Origin: an uncultured Anaeromusa sp.
GTDB taxonomy: Bacteria > Bacillota > Negativicutes > Anaeromusales > Anaeromusaceae
Assembly: GCF_963668665.1 (NCBI RefSeq)
Contig: NZ_OY764902.1
Coordinates: 62,001-126,000 of the forward strand
Direction of reading: 5' to 3'
Length of the DNA stretch: 64,000 nucleotides
Shown here: in pieces, positions 34,187 to 43,456 of the stretch
How positions within the stretch are numbered: position 1 is the first letter of the stretch
How the letters are laid out: the number at the start of each line of letters is the position of its first letter
Translations under genes and position numbers: made by a program
The notes under the pieces: model-generated
What the model saw: only the letters and a program-made list of their open reading frames with translations
Database searches by the model: none
What the model was told of the DNA's origin: nothing

Positions 34187-34743
34187 ATGTACCGGAATTT
34201 TTAAAACGAACCGCGAAACACACGAAAGACGCAAAAGGGGTTTTTCTTATTTTTCATCAAAATTTACCTAATTATACTATATAAGGCGCTAAAAGGTAAA
34301 TAGGGAAGATTAGGTCTTTCATACATAAAATTACGAAAAATATCGTACAAAATAAAAAAAATATAAAAGTATACAAAAAACAAAGCAGATGCAAATGAGA
34401 CTTTGTTTTTTAAAAAATCTCGAAAACGAGAGTAAATAGGAGAAAGATAAAGAAATAAAAAGGATGTAGTGCTTCTGCATGAGTAGTTAAAAGGATAAGG
34501 GGCGAGAAGGAATTTGGTTACGTAAGTAGAATACATGAAAAGACAGAAAAAAATATAAAATATTAAAAAATAACACTAAATTGCGAAATGATAGGTAACC
34601 GGGTTACGCCGGCTTGCCGTGTTGCATTCCAAAGTATAGCGGGAAAGGAGGGGCGAGAAGACGCAGGAAGGCAATGAGTAGGAAGACAAGCTGAAATCCC
34701 GTTTTTTAAGGAGATGGAATAAGGAAGCAAAGGAGTGTATTGC
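34187..34743 (+). other. AT-rich leader region of the third lactate permease
   Basis: 557 bp without a supported gene. Bases ~34255-34580 are visibly much richer in A and T than the neighbours. A short repeat at 34203-34232 is described separately. GTAAC-CGG-GTTAC (34595-34607) can form a small hairpin. A 90-residue ORF on the minus strand is low-complexity and has no ribosome binding site. Confidence 0.4.
34203..34232 (+). repeat. Short dispersed repeat, copy 1 (GCGAAACACACGAAA type)
   Basis: Matches 50039-50068 with about 3 differences, including a common GCGAAACACACGAAA core. Both copies follow a terminator and precede a long intergenic region. Confidence 0.6.
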
Positions 34744-36399
34744 ATGACATGGGTTCAGACATATAATCCACTTGGTAACATTGTTGTCTCTGCCTTGGTG
34801 GCGGCTATTCCTCTATTTATCATTCTCTTTATGCTGGGTGTACGGAGGGCCAAGGGCCATGTGGCAGCCGCGTTTGGTTTGACCTCGGCGGTACTTGTTG
34901 CCATTTTTGCCTGGGGCATGCCTGCAGGCTTCGCAATTAATTCGGTATTGTATGGTGCGGCTTTTGGTATTTTCCCGATCGTTTGGATTGTTGTCACCGC
35001 TATTTGGGTCTACAACATGACGGTGGAGTCCGGTGAATTTGAAATTATTAAAAATTCTTTGGCTTCCATTACTGATGATCGGCGTTTACAGGCCTTATTC
35101 ATTGCCTTTGCATTTGGTTCCTTTATTGAAGGCACTGCTGGCTTTGGTACTCCGGTGGCCATTACGGCGGCCATGCTGACCGGCTTGGGCTTTAACCCGA
35201 TCTATGCAGCCGGTATTTGCTTGATTGCCAATACGGCTCCGGTGGCTTTCGGCGCTATCGGTATACCGGTAGTTGTGGCGGCGCAGGTAGCTAATCTGGA
35301 TCTGATGCATGTCAGCCAGGTTGTTGGGCGTCAGCTGCCGTTCTTGTCCATTTTGGTTCCCTTGTGGTTGTGCGTGACCATGGCTGGCTGGAAACGGGCT
35401 ATGGAAGTGCTTCCCGCCTTGGTTGTAGCTGGCGTTTGCTTTGCAGGCACCCAGTTCTTCACGTCTAACTATGTTAATGCTTATCTGCCGGATATCACTT
35501 CGGCAGTTGTGACCATTGTCGGTCTCTTGATTTTCCTGAAAATCTGGAAACCAGCTACTATCTGGAAATTCCCGGATGAAAAACAAACTGGTGAAGGTAA
35601 AGTTGAGCTGCAGTACAGTGTTGGCGAAGTGCTGCGCGCCTGGGCGCCTTACCTAATCTTGGCGCTGTTGGTGTTCTTGTGGGCGGATGACAAATTTATC
35701 GGCCTGAAAAAAGTTTTGGTGAATATTGATAAGCAAATGCCTTGGTTTGCGCTGCAGTGGCCGGGCTTGCACAACATGGTCATCAAAGCGGCGCCAGTTG
35801 TGGCTAAAAACACTCCTTACGGCGCTATTTACACGGTGAATCTTCTGTCGGCGGCTGGTACGGCTATTTTCTTCTCCGGTTTGCTGTCCTTGCTGATCAT
35901 CCCCAACTATGGTTTGGGACGCGCGATGGCTTGCTTGGCTCGTACCACGAAGCAGTTAGTTTTCCCGATCTGCACCATTGCCATGATTCTCGGCTTGGCT
36001 TATATTATGAACTTCTCGGGCATGAGTTCCACCATGGGCCTTGCTTTCACGAAAACGGGGACTCTCTTCCCCTTCTTCTCGCCGATTCTTGGCTGGCTGG
36101 GCGTATTCCTGACCGGTTCTGATACGTCGGCGAATGCGCTCTTCGGCAGCATGCAGCGTACCGCTGCCGAGCAAATTGGCGTAGATCCTTATTTGACAGT
36201 AGCGGCTAACTCTTCCGGCGGCGTTTGCGGCAAAATGATTTCCCCGCAAAGTATTTCCGTTGCCACCGCTGCCACCGGCATGGTTGGTCACGAAGGAGAC
36301 ATCTTCCGATTTACAGTAGGACATAGTATTGCGATGTTGATCTTTATGGCAGTATTGACCTACTTGCAGGCGTATAGTTTGCATTGGATGCTACCTTAA
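34744..36399 (+). CDS. lctP: L-lactate permease (LctP family), copy 3
   Basis: Third LctP-family symporter, 551 residues. It is colinear with copy 2 but has an insertion of about 10 residues in the loop before LQWPGLHNMVIKA. All family motifs are present, so it should be functional. I chose the ATG at 34744 after AAAGGAG, giving the MTWVQTYNPLG start that aligns with the paralogues; GTG at 34735 is weaker. Different permeases may serve different affinity, isomer or growth conditions, but that is not visible in the sequence. Confidence 0.92.
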   Translation: MTWVQTYNPLGNIVVSALVAAIPLFIILFMLGVRRAKGHVAAAFGLTSAVLVAIFAWGMPAGFAINSVLYGAAFGIFPIVWIVVTAIWVYNMTVESGEFEIIKNSLASITDDRRLQALFIAFAFGSFIEGTAGFGTPVAITAAMLTGLGFNPIYAAGICLIANTAPVAFGAIGIPVVVAAQVANLDLMHVSQVVGRQLPFLSILVPLWLCVTMAGWKRAMEVLPALVVAGVCFAGTQFFTSNYVNAYLPDITSAVVTIVGLLIFLKIWKPATIWKFPDEKQTGEGKVELQYSVGEVLRAWAPYLILALLVFLWADDKFIGLKKVLVNIDKQMPWFALQWPGLHNMVIKAAPVVAKNTPYGAIYTVNLLSAAGTAIFFSGLLSLLIIPNYGLGRAMACLARTTKQLVFPICTIAMILGLAYIMNFSGMSSTMGLAFTKTGTLFPFFSPILGWLGVFLTGSDTSANALFGSMQRTAAEQIGVDPYLTVAANSSGGVCGKMISPQSISVATAATGMVGHEGDIFRFTVGHSIAMLIFMAVLTYLQAYSLHWMLP

Positions 36400-36411
36400 G
36401 CAATCGAAGAG

Positions 36412-36446
36412 AGAAGGGCGGCAGGCGTAAGCCTGCCGCCCTTCTT
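36412..36446. terminator. Terminator after lactate permease copy 3
   Basis: AGAAGGGCGGCAGGC (36412-36426) and GCCTGCCGCCCTTCT (36431-36445) form a perfect 15-bp stem with a GTAA loop; a T-rich tract follows. Confidence 0.9.
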
Positions 36447-36448
36447 AG

Positions 36449-36477
36449 TTGTCTTTTTTTTAGTTGAACGGTATAAT
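36449..36477 (+). promoter_or_regulatory. Candidate promoter for tatA-tatC
   Basis: TTGTCT (36449-36454), 17-nt spacer, TATAAT (36472-36477). It begins directly behind the preceding terminator stem. Confidence 0.6.
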
Positions 36478-36525
36478 GAAATACATGGATTTATGCAAGT
36501 GATAGCTAAGAAGGGTTGTGGCAAT

Positions 36526-36747
36526 ATGTTCAGCTTTAGCATGCCTGAACTGGTTTTGATTTTGGTGATTGCTTTGGTGGTTTTTGGACCGGGAAAATTA
36601 CCGGATGTCGGCAAAGCCTTAGGGCGGAGTTTGCAGGAATTTCGCAAGGCCACAACTGTGGCAGGAGAAGAGACAAAACCGGAAGAGTCTAAAACTATTG
36701 ACGTGAAAGCCGTGGAGAAGGAACAACAGGCACCGGAGAAAAAGTGA
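36526..36747 (+). CDS. tatA: Twin-arginine translocase subunit TatA/TatE
   Basis: Forms the protein-conducting assembly of the Tat pathway for folded proteins (73 aa). It has one N-terminal membrane helix ([16 protein letters not shown]), the [10 protein letters not shown] hinge, an amphipathic helix ([10 protein letters not shown]) and an acidic/basic tail. The ATG at 36526 is supported by this topology and an AAGGG 11 nt upstream; the ATG at 36493 would add a non-conserved leader. It precedes tatC by 8 nt, so the pair forms a minimal TatAC system. Confidence 0.93.
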   Translation: MFSFSMPELVLILVIALVVFGPGKLPDVGKALGRSLQEFRKATTVAGEETKPEESKTIDVKAVEKEQQAPEKK

Positions 36748-36755
36748 GGTTGCGC

Positions 36756-37526
36756 ATGTCCGCAGATGATAAAGAACGTGAAGAGGAATCCCAGTCTGCC
36801 GTAATTAATACGGAGCCGGAAACACCAATGGAGGAAGACGAAATGTCCCTTGTGGGGCATTTGGAAGAACTGCGCCGGCGAATTTTAATTGTCTTGGTCG
36901 CCGTGGGCGTTGGTTCCGGCGTCTGTTATTTTTATGCAGAACAATTGGTAGCCATGATTACGGCGCCAGCGGGAAAATTATATTATTTAAATCCGATGGA
37001 AGCCTTTTTTGCTTATTTGAAGGTTTCTGTATTTGCCGGTTTTTTGTTGGCGTTGCCTGTTGTCTTATACCAAGTATGGGCCTTTATCGTACCGGCATTG
37101 ACGAAGAAGGAACGCAAGATGCTGCTGGTGCTGCTTCCTTCTTCGGTGCTGCTCTTCTTTGTAGGCATTTTGTTTTCCTATGTTCTTGTATTACCGGCGG
37201 CTACGCAGTTTTTTATGGGCTTTGCTACGGAAACGCTAACGCCGATGTTTTCGTTAGGACAGTATTTGTCGTTTTTTGTTTCGATGCTGCTGCCTTTCGG
37301 CTTTGTTTTTGAACTGCCGTTGTTTGTAATTGTTTTGGCGAAAATGGGCATTATTACGTCTGCTTTTTTACGGGCTAAACGCAAAGTGGTTTTGGTAGGT
37401 TCTTTTATTGTGGGGGCGATTATTTCGCCGACACCGGATGTATTTACTCAGTCAATGATTGCCATTCCCATTATTCTGCTTTATGAGGCGAGTTTGTGGG
37501 TGGTGCGTTATGTACTGCGCCGCTGA
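36756..37526 (+). CDS. tatC: Twin-arginine translocase subunit TatC
   Basis: Signal-peptide receptor of the Tat translocase, 256 residues with six hydrophobic helices. It shows MSLVGHLEELRRRI near 28 and the typical VPALTKKERKM cytoplasmic loop. An acidic extension of about 25 residues precedes the conserved part. The ATG at 36756 follows GAGG. The Tat route would serve cofactor-containing exported proteins. Confidence 0.93.
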   Translation: MSADDKEREEESQSAVINTEPETPMEEDEMSLVGHLEELRRRILIVLVAVGVGSGVCYFYAEQLVAMITAPAGKLYYLNPMEAFFAYLKVSVFAGFLLALPVVLYQVWAFIVPALTKKERKMLLVLLPSSVLLFFVGILFSYVLVLPAATQFFMGFATETLTPMFSLGQYLSFFVSMLLPFGFVFELPLFVIVLAKMGIITSAFLRAKRKVVLVGSFIVGAIISPTPDVFTQSMIAIPIILLYEASLWVVRYVLRR

Positions 37527-37541
37527 CAAAAAAGGTATTGC

Positions 37542-37585
37542 AGCAGGGAAGAGCATGCGGTGGACGCATTCTTCCCTGCTTTTTA
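37542..37585 (+). terminator. Terminator after tatC
   Basis: GCAGGGAAGA and TCTTCCCTGC form the outer stem (37543-37552 with 37570-37579); an inner ATGCG/CGCAT extends it; TTTTT follows. Confidence 0.85.
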
Positions 37586-37696
37586 GCGTCGCAGAAGCCT
37601 GTTGCAGAAATCTTTGATACAGCGCTTTGAAGAAACCGCAAAGCAGCAGGACAAGATGCAAGAGATATTGGTTTGGAGAGAGAAAGGAGATTGCTT

Positions 37697-39157
37697 GTGG
37701 CCTATAATGATTTACGGGAATTTATTCGCGATCTGGAGCAGCGGGGGCTTTTAAAGCGCATTCAGACCGAAGTGGATTGTGATTTGGAGATTACGGAAAT
37801 TACCGACCGCGTTTCTAAGATGACCGGGGAGAAAAATGTAGCGTTGCTTTTTGAAAATGTCAAAGGGCATACCATGCCGGTCTTGATGAATGCTTTCGGC
37901 AGCATGGAGCGTATGGCTCTGGCTTTGGGAGCGGAGAAACTCGACGATATTGCTGAGGATATTGCGGAAATTTTTCGCTTGCCTCATATTTCTTTGCAAA
38001 ACAAGCTTGATTTACTGAAGCTGATTCCGAAAGCGAAAAGCGCCATCAACTTTCCTAAGTACGTAAAGACCGGTCCGTGCAAAGAAGTTATTATTAAGGA
38101 TGCGCCGACGCTGGAGGCATTTCCTATCCTGCAATGTTGGCCGGACGACGCCGGCAAATTCATTACGCTGCCGCTGGTTTTTACTAAAAACCCTCGTAAT
38201 GGCAAACGCAATGTAGGCATGTATCGCATGCAGGTGTTTGACGGGCAGACTACAGGGATGCATTGGCACATTCATAAGAATGGCGCGGAAAACTTCCGGG
38301 CTCATCAGGAACTCGGGAAGGACCGCATTGAAGTGGCCGTGGCCATTGGCGCCGATCCGGTGCTGACCTATTGCGCGACGGCTCCCTTGCCGAAGGATAT
38401 TGATGAAATGGTATTTGCCGGCTTTTTGCGCAAAAAGGCAGTGGAATTGGTGAAGTGCGAGACTGTAGATTTGGAAGTGCCAGCTCACGCGGAAATTATC
38501 CTGGAGGGGTATGTGCTGCTGGATGAACTGCGCCGCGAAGGTCCTTTCGGCGACCATACCGGCTATTACTCGCTGGCGGACGAGTACCCGGTATTCCATA
38601 TTACCTGCATTACTCACAGAAAGAACCCTATCTATCCGGCGACGATCGTCGGCAAGCCTCCTATGGAGGACTGCTACATGGCGAAAGCGACGGAGCGAAT
38701 TTTTCTGCCTGTGCTGAAATCGCAGATGCCGGAAATTGTGGATATCAATCTGCCTTTAGCTGGCGTGTTTCACAATTGCGCCATGATTTCCATCAAGAAA
38801 AGTTTTCCGCAGCACGCTAAGAAGGTGATGCATGCTGTCTGGGGGATGGGGCAGATGATGTTTACCAAAATGGTGATTGTTGTGGATGAGCATGTCAATG
38901 TCCAAGACGAGCAAGAGGTTTGGTGGCGCGTGTTCAACAACATTGACGCCCGGCGTGACATTGTGATGGTGGACGGGCCGCTGGATGTGCTGGACCATTC
39001 GTCGCCTATGCCTAATTGGGGCACTAAGGTTGGTATTGACGCCACGAAGACCTGGCCGTCCGAAGGCTACAGCCGCGAATGGCCGGATGAGATTGTCATG
39101 TCTCAGGAGGTCAAAGAACGAGTTGATGCGAAATGGAAGGAATTGAACCTTGAGTAA
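37697..39157 (+). CDS. UbiD-family prenylated-FMN decarboxylase
   Basis: Non-oxidative decarboxylase of the UbiD family (486 aa). LREFIRDLEQRGLLKRI at the N-terminus, GMHWHIHKNGAENF and EGPFGDHTGYYS near 280 are family signatures. The start is GTG at 37697 after AAAGGAGA; the TTG at 37673 is upstream of that site. It overlaps the prenyltransferase gene by 8 nt. That pairing, the quinone-dependent fumarate reductase and the polyprenyl synthase suggest a menaquinone step (MqnL-like in the futalosine route), but UbiD enzymes have varied substrates. No UbiX (FMN prenyltransferase) is in the window. Confidence 0.85.
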   Translation: MAYNDLREFIRDLEQRGLLKRIQTEVDCDLEITEITDRVSKMTGEKNVALLFENVKGHTMPVLMNAFGSMERMALALGAEKLDDIAEDIAEIFRLPHISLQNKLDLLKLIPKAKSAINFPKYVKTGPCKEVIIKDAPTLEAFPILQCWPDDAGKFITLPLVFTKNPRNGKRNVGMYRMQVFDGQTTGMHWHIHKNGAENFRAHQELGKDRIEVAVAIGADPVLTYCATAPLPKDIDEMVFAGFLRKKAVELVKCETVDLEVPAHAEIILEGYVLLDELRREGPFGDHTGYYSLADEYPVFHITCITHRKNPIYPATIVGKPPMEDCYMAKATERIFLPVLKSQMPEIVDINLPLAGVFHNCAMISIKKSFPQHAKKVMHAVWGMGQMMFTKMVIVVDEHVNVQDEQEVWWRVFNNIDARRDIVMVDGPLDVLDHSSPMPNWGTKVGIDATKTWPSEGYSREWPDEIVMSQEVKERVDAKWKELNLE

Positions 39158-39998
39158 GATAAAAGCGCACATGGATAATATCGCCTTGTCGCATTCCGTA
39201 TTTGCGCTGCCTTTCGCCTATATGGGGCTGGTGCTGGCCTCGGGGGGCTGGCCTGCGGGCAGCGATCTTCTGTGGGTAACCGTTGCCATGGTGGGCGCCC
39301 GCAGTGCGGCATTGGCTTTGAACAATTTAATTGATTTAAAATATGATCGCCTGCATCCGCGCTTTAAGGCTCGGCCGATGGTAACGGGCGCAGTGAAACC
39401 TTGGGAAGCGGTATTGCTAATTGCAGGCAGTCTGGCAGTGTTTTTATTTGCCGCCAGCCATTTGGACCCGATTTGCATTCCCTTGGCGCCGGTAGCGGTG
39501 ATTCCATTTACTTTGTATCCTTATATGAAGCGGATTTCCTGGACTTGCCATTTGGTGTTGGGGCTTGCCCTTTCGATTGCGCCTATCGGCGCTTGGATGG
39601 CGGTAAAGGGCGAACTAACTGCGGCGATCGTGATTTTGGGTTTGGCAGTGGCGATCTGGATTGCCGCCTTTGACGTGATTTATGGCAGTCAGGACGTGCT
39701 TTTTGACGGACGACAGCGGCTGCATTCCATGCCGCTGCGCTTTGGCTTGCGGCGGGCGCTGTTTTTTGCCAAGCTGATGCATGTTTTTAGCATTCTCTGC
39801 TTTGTTCTTGCTGGCGTGCTGTTCTCCTTGGCTTGGCCGTACTACATAGGAGTGGCCTGTGCTGCAGCAGTGCTAGTGTATCAGCATCGATTGGTGGAGC
39901 CTGATGATTTGAGCAGGGTGACTCAAGCGTATTTTATGCGCAATGGGTTAGTGAGTATTTTAGTATTTGTTTTTACGCTTGTAAGTCTTTACGTATAG
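39150..39998 (+). CDS. UbiA-family prenyltransferase (MqnP/UbiA-like)
   Basis: Integral membrane prenyltransferase (282 aa, about eight or nine helices). First Asp motif [20 protein letters not shown] near 52-71 and second [16 protein letters not shown] near 170. The family attaches the polyprenyl tail to an aromatic ring. The start is TTG at 39150, inside the end of the ubiD gene, 8 nt after GGAAGG; the ATG at 39171 would shorten the first helix lead. Paired with a UbiD homologue it most likely belongs to menaquinone synthesis by the futalosine pathway. Confidence 0.86.
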   Translation: MSKIKAHMDNIALSHSVFALPFAYMGLVLASGGWPAGSDLLWVTVAMVGARSAALALNNLIDLKYDRLHPRFKARPMVTGAVKPWEAVLLIAGSLAVFLFAASHLDPICIPLAPVAVIPFTLYPYMKRISWTCHLVLGLALSIAPIGAWMAVKGELTAAIVILGLAVAIWIAAFDVIYGSQDVLFDGRQRLHSMPLRFGLRRALFFAKLMHVFSILCFVLAGVLFSLAWPYYIGVACAAAVLVYQHRLVEPDDLSRVTQAYFMRNGLVSILVFVFTLVSLYV

Positions 39999-40014
39999 AA
40001 AAGGAGGCTTGTCC

Positions 40015-40875
40015 ATGAGCGCTCGTATTTTGTCGGGGAAAGAATTTGCTCTGCAGATTAAAGAAGAAGTGCGGCGGGACGCAGGGGCGTTGCTGGAAAA
40101 GACCGGTGTGGTTCCCGGGCTGACAGTGGTGCTGGTCGGCGAGGACGCAGCCTCGCAGGTATATGTGAACAACAAGCACAAAGCCTGTTTGGAGCTTGGT
40201 ATTCGTTCGGATATTGTCCGCTTGCCGGAAACGGCGAGCAAGGAAGAGCTGCTAACCGTGATCGCAGGTTTAAATCAAGACCGGGCGGTGCACGGTATTT
40301 TGGTGCAGCTGCCCTTGCCCAAGGCTCTGCGGACGGTGGAGCAGGAAGTGCTGCTGGCTATCGATCCAGCCAAGGATGTGGATGGCTTTCACCCTCTCAA
40401 TGCGGGACGTTTAGCGGTGGGGGACGAGCATTTGGTTCCTTGTACGCCTGCAGGCTGCGTTAAAATGCTGGAGATGGCGGGACTGGAAATCAAAGGTAAG
40501 CATGCCGTAGTCATTGGCCGCAGTAACATTGTAGGCAAACCGATGGCGCAATTGCTGCTGGCCCGGGACGCTACGGTAACTATCTGCCATTCTCGAACCA
40601 AGGATTTGGCGGCTATGGCCCGTCAGGCGGACATTTTGGTGGCGGCTGTGGGGAAAGCGCATTTTGTTACGGCAGATATGGTGAAAGAAGGCGCTGTAGT
40701 GATTGACGTAGGCATTAACCGTCTGCCCAACGGCAAACTGGCGGGCGATGTTGACTTTGAACAGGTGCAGCATGTAGCTGGGGCGATTACGCCTGTGCCT
40801 GGCGGCGTAGGGCTATTGACCATTGCCATGCTGCTGGCCAATACGGTGAAGGCGGCACAGCTGGCGGTACGGTAA
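40015..40875 (+). CDS. folD: Bifunctional methylenetetrahydrofolate dehydrogenase/cyclohydrolase
   Basis: Oxidises 5,10-methylene-THF and hydrolyses methenyl-THF to 10-formyl-THF (286 aa). Motifs: [12 protein letters not shown] (49-60) with the catalytic Lys, [28 protein letters not shown] and the C-terminal [19 protein letters not shown]. The ATG at 40015 lies 6 nt after AAGGAGG. With fhs next to it, folD handles one-carbon units from formate, or runs toward 10-formyl-THF. Confidence 0.96.
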   Translation: MSARILSGKEFALQIKEEVRRDAGALLEKTGVVPGLTVVLVGEDAASQVYVNNKHKACLELGIRSDIVRLPETASKEELLTVIAGLNQDRAVHGILVQLPLPKALRTVEQEVLLAIDPAKDVDGFHPLNAGRLAVGDEHLVPCTPAGCVKMLEMAGLEIKGKHAVVIGRSNIVGKPMAQLLLARDATVTICHSRTKDLAAMARQADILVAAVGKAHFVTADMVKEGAVVIDVGINRLPNGKLAGDVDFEQVQHVAGAITPVPGGVGLLTIAMLLANTVKAAQLAVR

Positions 40876-40902
40876 GAAGGAATTTTGGAGGAGGGTATTG
40901 CA

Positions 40903-42570
40903 GTGAAGAGTGATGTGGAAATTGCCCAAGAGGCAGTTATGAAACCTATCGCAGAAGTAGCGCAGCATCTGGGGATTCCCGAAGAAGGGCTGGAGTTGTA
41001 CGGACGTTATAAAGCGAAATTGTCCAGAGAAGCCTGGGAGGCGGTGCAGAATCGTCCTGATGGCAAGTTGGTTTTGGTGACTGCTATCAATCCGACTCCG
41101 GCTGGGGAAGGGAAAACCACGACAACCGTCGGGTTGGGAGATGCGCTGCGGCGCTTAGGCCATAAGGTGGCCATTGCCTTGCGCGAGCCGTCGCTGGGGC
41201 CTTGCTTTGGCATCAAAGGCGGCGCAGCTGGAGGCGGTTACGCCCAAGTCGTGCCGATGGAAGACATCAATCTGCATTTTACCGGCGATTTTCACGCCAT
41301 TACTTCGGCGCATAACCTGCTGGCGGCTGTCCTTGACAACCATATTCATCAGGGGAATGAGCTGAATATAGACCCGCGGCGCATAACCTGGCGGCGGGTG
41401 CTGGATCTAAATGATCGGGCGCTGCGCAGCGTGATCTGCGGTCTTGGGGGTAAGGTGCACGGCGTGCCGCGCGAAAGCGGTTTTGATATTACCGTGGCTT
41501 CGGAGATGATGGCTATTTTATGCCTGGCCAGCGATCTTGAGGACATGAAGGCGCGCATTGGCCGGATTATTGTTGGCTATACGTATGATAATAAGCCGGT
41601 GACAGCGGCGCAGCTCAATGTGACTGGCGCGCTGACTTTGTTGTTCAAAGACGCCATTAAACCCAACATGGTCCAGACGCTGGAGCATACGCCGGCCTTT
41701 GTACATGGCGGACCGTTTGCCAATATCGCTCATGGCTGCAATAGCGTGATGGCGACGAAGTATGCGCTGAAACTGGCGGATGTAGTGGTAACCGAAGCCG
41801 GCTTTGGCGCTGACTTGGGCGCTGAAAAGTTTTTGGATATCAAGTGCCGTTTTGCCGGCCTGCGGCCGAGGGCGACAGTCATTGTCGCGACCGTGCGGGC
41901 GCTTAAAATGCATGGCGGCGTGGCCAAAGAGGAGCTGGGCCAAGAAAACCTGGCGGCATTGGAAGCCGGTATGGCCAACTTGACCAAGCATATTGAAAAC
42001 ATGAAAAAATACGGCTTGCCGACAGTGGTCGCCATTAACGCGTTCCCGACGGATACGCCGGCGGAATTGGCCCGAGTGGAAGAGTGCTGCAAGAAGCTGG
42101 GCGCCGAAGTGGCCTTGTCTGAGGTTTGGGCCAAAGGCGGCGCAGGCGGCGAAGAACTGGCTAAGAAAGTGCTGGCGGCCTGCGAACAGCCTAGCGACTT
42201 CAAGCTGCTCTATGATGCAGCGCAGCCGATCAAGGAAAAAATTGCAGCCATTGCTAAGGAAATCTACGGCGCGGCGGATGTGAATTATACAGCAGCTTCG
42301 GATAAGGCCATTGCCGAGCTGAATGCTTTGGGCTATGACAAGACGCCTATTTGCATGGCGAAGACACAGTACTCCTTGTCTGATGACATGCGCAAGCTGG
42401 GAAGGCCGGAAGGTTTTACCATCACCGTCCGTGAAGTGCGTGTGGCCGCAGGGGCCGGCTTTTTGGTAGCCCTTACCGGCGACATCATGACGATGCCGGG
42501 GCTGCCTAAACGTCCGGCGGCGGAACGCATGGATATCGATGTGCAAGGCCGCATCAGCGGTTTGTTCTAA
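40903..42570 (+). CDS. fhs: Formate-tetrahydrofolate ligase
   Basis: ATP-dependent ligase making 10-formyl-THF from formate (555 aa, family ~556). P-loop [18 protein letters not shown] is near 63-80, and [12 protein letters not shown] and the C-terminal [19 protein letters not shown] are conserved. The start is GTG at 40903, 8 nt after GGAGGAGGG; the TTG at 40885 would precede that site. It runs between folD and the NfnAB-like genes and is probably transcribed with folD. Present in purine-synthesising fermenters as well as acetogens, so it does not prove acetogenesis. Confidence 0.96.
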   Translation: MKSDVEIAQEAVMKPIAEVAQHLGIPEEGLELYGRYKAKLSREAWEAVQNRPDGKLVLVTAINPTPAGEGKTTTTVGLGDALRRLGHKVAIALREPSLGPCFGIKGGAAGGGYAQVVPMEDINLHFTGDFHAITSAHNLLAAVLDNHIHQGNELNIDPRRITWRRVLDLNDRALRSVICGLGGKVHGVPRESGFDITVASEMMAILCLASDLEDMKARIGRIIVGYTYDNKPVTAAQLNVTGALTLLFKDAIKPNMVQTLEHTPAFVHGGPFANIAHGCNSVMATKYALKLADVVVTEAGFGADLGAEKFLDIKCRFAGLRPRATVIVATVRALKMHGGVAKEELGQENLAALEAGMANLTKHIENMKKYGLPTVVAINAFPTDTPAELARVEECCKKLGAEVALSEVWAKGGAGGEELAKKVLAACEQPSDFKLLYDAAQPIKEKIAAIAKEIYGAADVNYTAASDKAIAELNALGYDKTPICMAKTQYSLSDDMRKLGRPEGFTITVREVRVAAGAGFLVALTGDIMTMPGLPKRPAAERMDIDVQGRISGLF

Positions 42571-42589
42571 AAACTGGAGGAGGAAAAGC

Positions 42590-43456
42590 ATGTACCAGAT
42601 TGTACGTAAAGAAAGCTTGTCCGCTGACGTCAAGCTCTTTGAAGTTGCGGCGCCGCGCATTGCTAAAAAAGCGCAGCCGGGGCAATTTGTCATTGTCCGC
42701 GTGGATGAAGAAGGGGAACGTATTCCTCTGACGATTGCCGATTTTAACCGCGAAGCCGGCACGATTGTGCTGATTTTTCAGGAAGTGGGCGCCAGCACCC
42801 GTCTAATGGGGCAGTTGGAACAGGGCCAAAGCCTGCATGATTTAGTGGGTCCGCTGGGACAAAAAACACACATTGAAAAGCTGGGTACCGTCATTTGCGT
42901 AGGTGGCGGCATCGGCGTAGCGCCTGTGTATCCCATTGCCAGAGGCATGAAGGAAGTCGGCAATGAAGTGATTTCCATCATCGGCGCTCGTAACAAGGAC
43001 CTTTTGATTTATGAAAAAGAAATGGCCGCTGTCAGCGATGAACTAGTGGTTACTACTGATGACGGCTCTTACGGCGAAGCCGGCCGCGTAACCGGCCCCT
43101 TACAGCGTCTCTTAGAATCGGGCAAGAAAATTGATTTGGTTATGGCTATTGGTCCGGTCATTATGATGAAAAGCGTAGCCGAAACAACGCGTCCTTTTGG
43201 CGTGCCGACGGTTGTCAGCTTGAACCCGGTCATGGTCGACGGCACCGGCATGTGCGGCGGCTGCCGTGTTTCCCTAGGGGACGAAGTTAAATTTGCCTGT
43301 GTGGACGGACCGGAATTTGACGCCCATAAGGTTGATTTTGACGCGCTGATGTCAAGACAACGCATGTATAAGAGCCAGGAAGCTCGCCATACAGAACACA
43401 GCTGCGGCGGTCACGGCCATCATGAAGGAGGGCAATGCCAATGTCACTCTCACTGA
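42590..43456 (+). CDS. nfnA: NfnA-like ferredoxin-NADP+ oxidoreductase small subunit
   Basis: FAD/[2Fe-2S] subunit of the NfnAB type (288 aa), also close to the dihydroorotate dehydrogenase electron-transfer subunit and sulfide dehydrogenase. In order: FAD domain (GQFVIVRVDEEGERIPLTIAD), NAD(P) region (VGGGIGVAPVYPIARGMKE) and a 2Fe-2S loop (GTGMCGGCRVSL..FACVDGPEFDAHKVDFD). The last ~20 residues are His-, Gly- and Cys-rich (HSCGGHGHHEGG then CQCHSH), which is unusual and suggests metal binding. The ATG at 42590 follows GGAGGAGG. It overlaps nfnB by 16 nt. Confidence 0.86.
   Translation: MYQIVRKESLSADVKLFEVAAPRIAKKAQPGQFVIVRVDEEGERIPLTIADFNREAGTIVLIFQEVGASTRLMGQLEQGQSLHDLVGPLGQKTHIEKLGTVICVGGGIGVAPVYPIARGMKEVGNEVISIIGARNKDLLIYEKEMAAVSDELVVTTDDGSYGEAGRVTGPLQRLLESGKKIDLVMAIGPVIMMKSVAETTRPFGVPTVVSLNPVMVDGTGMCGGCRVSLGDEVKFACVDGPEFDAHKVDFDALMSRQRMYKSQEARHTEHSCGGHGHHEGGQCQCHSH

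Noticed and set aside
34264-34536. 90-residue minus-strand ORF in the AT-rich leader
   Set aside because: Low-complexity Phe/Tyr/Leu composition from AT-rich DNA, with no ribosome binding site or recognisable domain.
34591-34607. c-di-GMP (GEMM) riboswitch near lactate permease 3
   Set aside because: A GGTAACCGGGTTACG segment recalls the 3' end of GEMM, but the conserved CACAAAGC and GGGCAAACC parts are missing.
41518-42762. 414-residue minus-strand ORF over fhs
   Set aside because: Shadow of the fhs gene, whose motifs and start are clear; no ribosome binding site on the minus strand.
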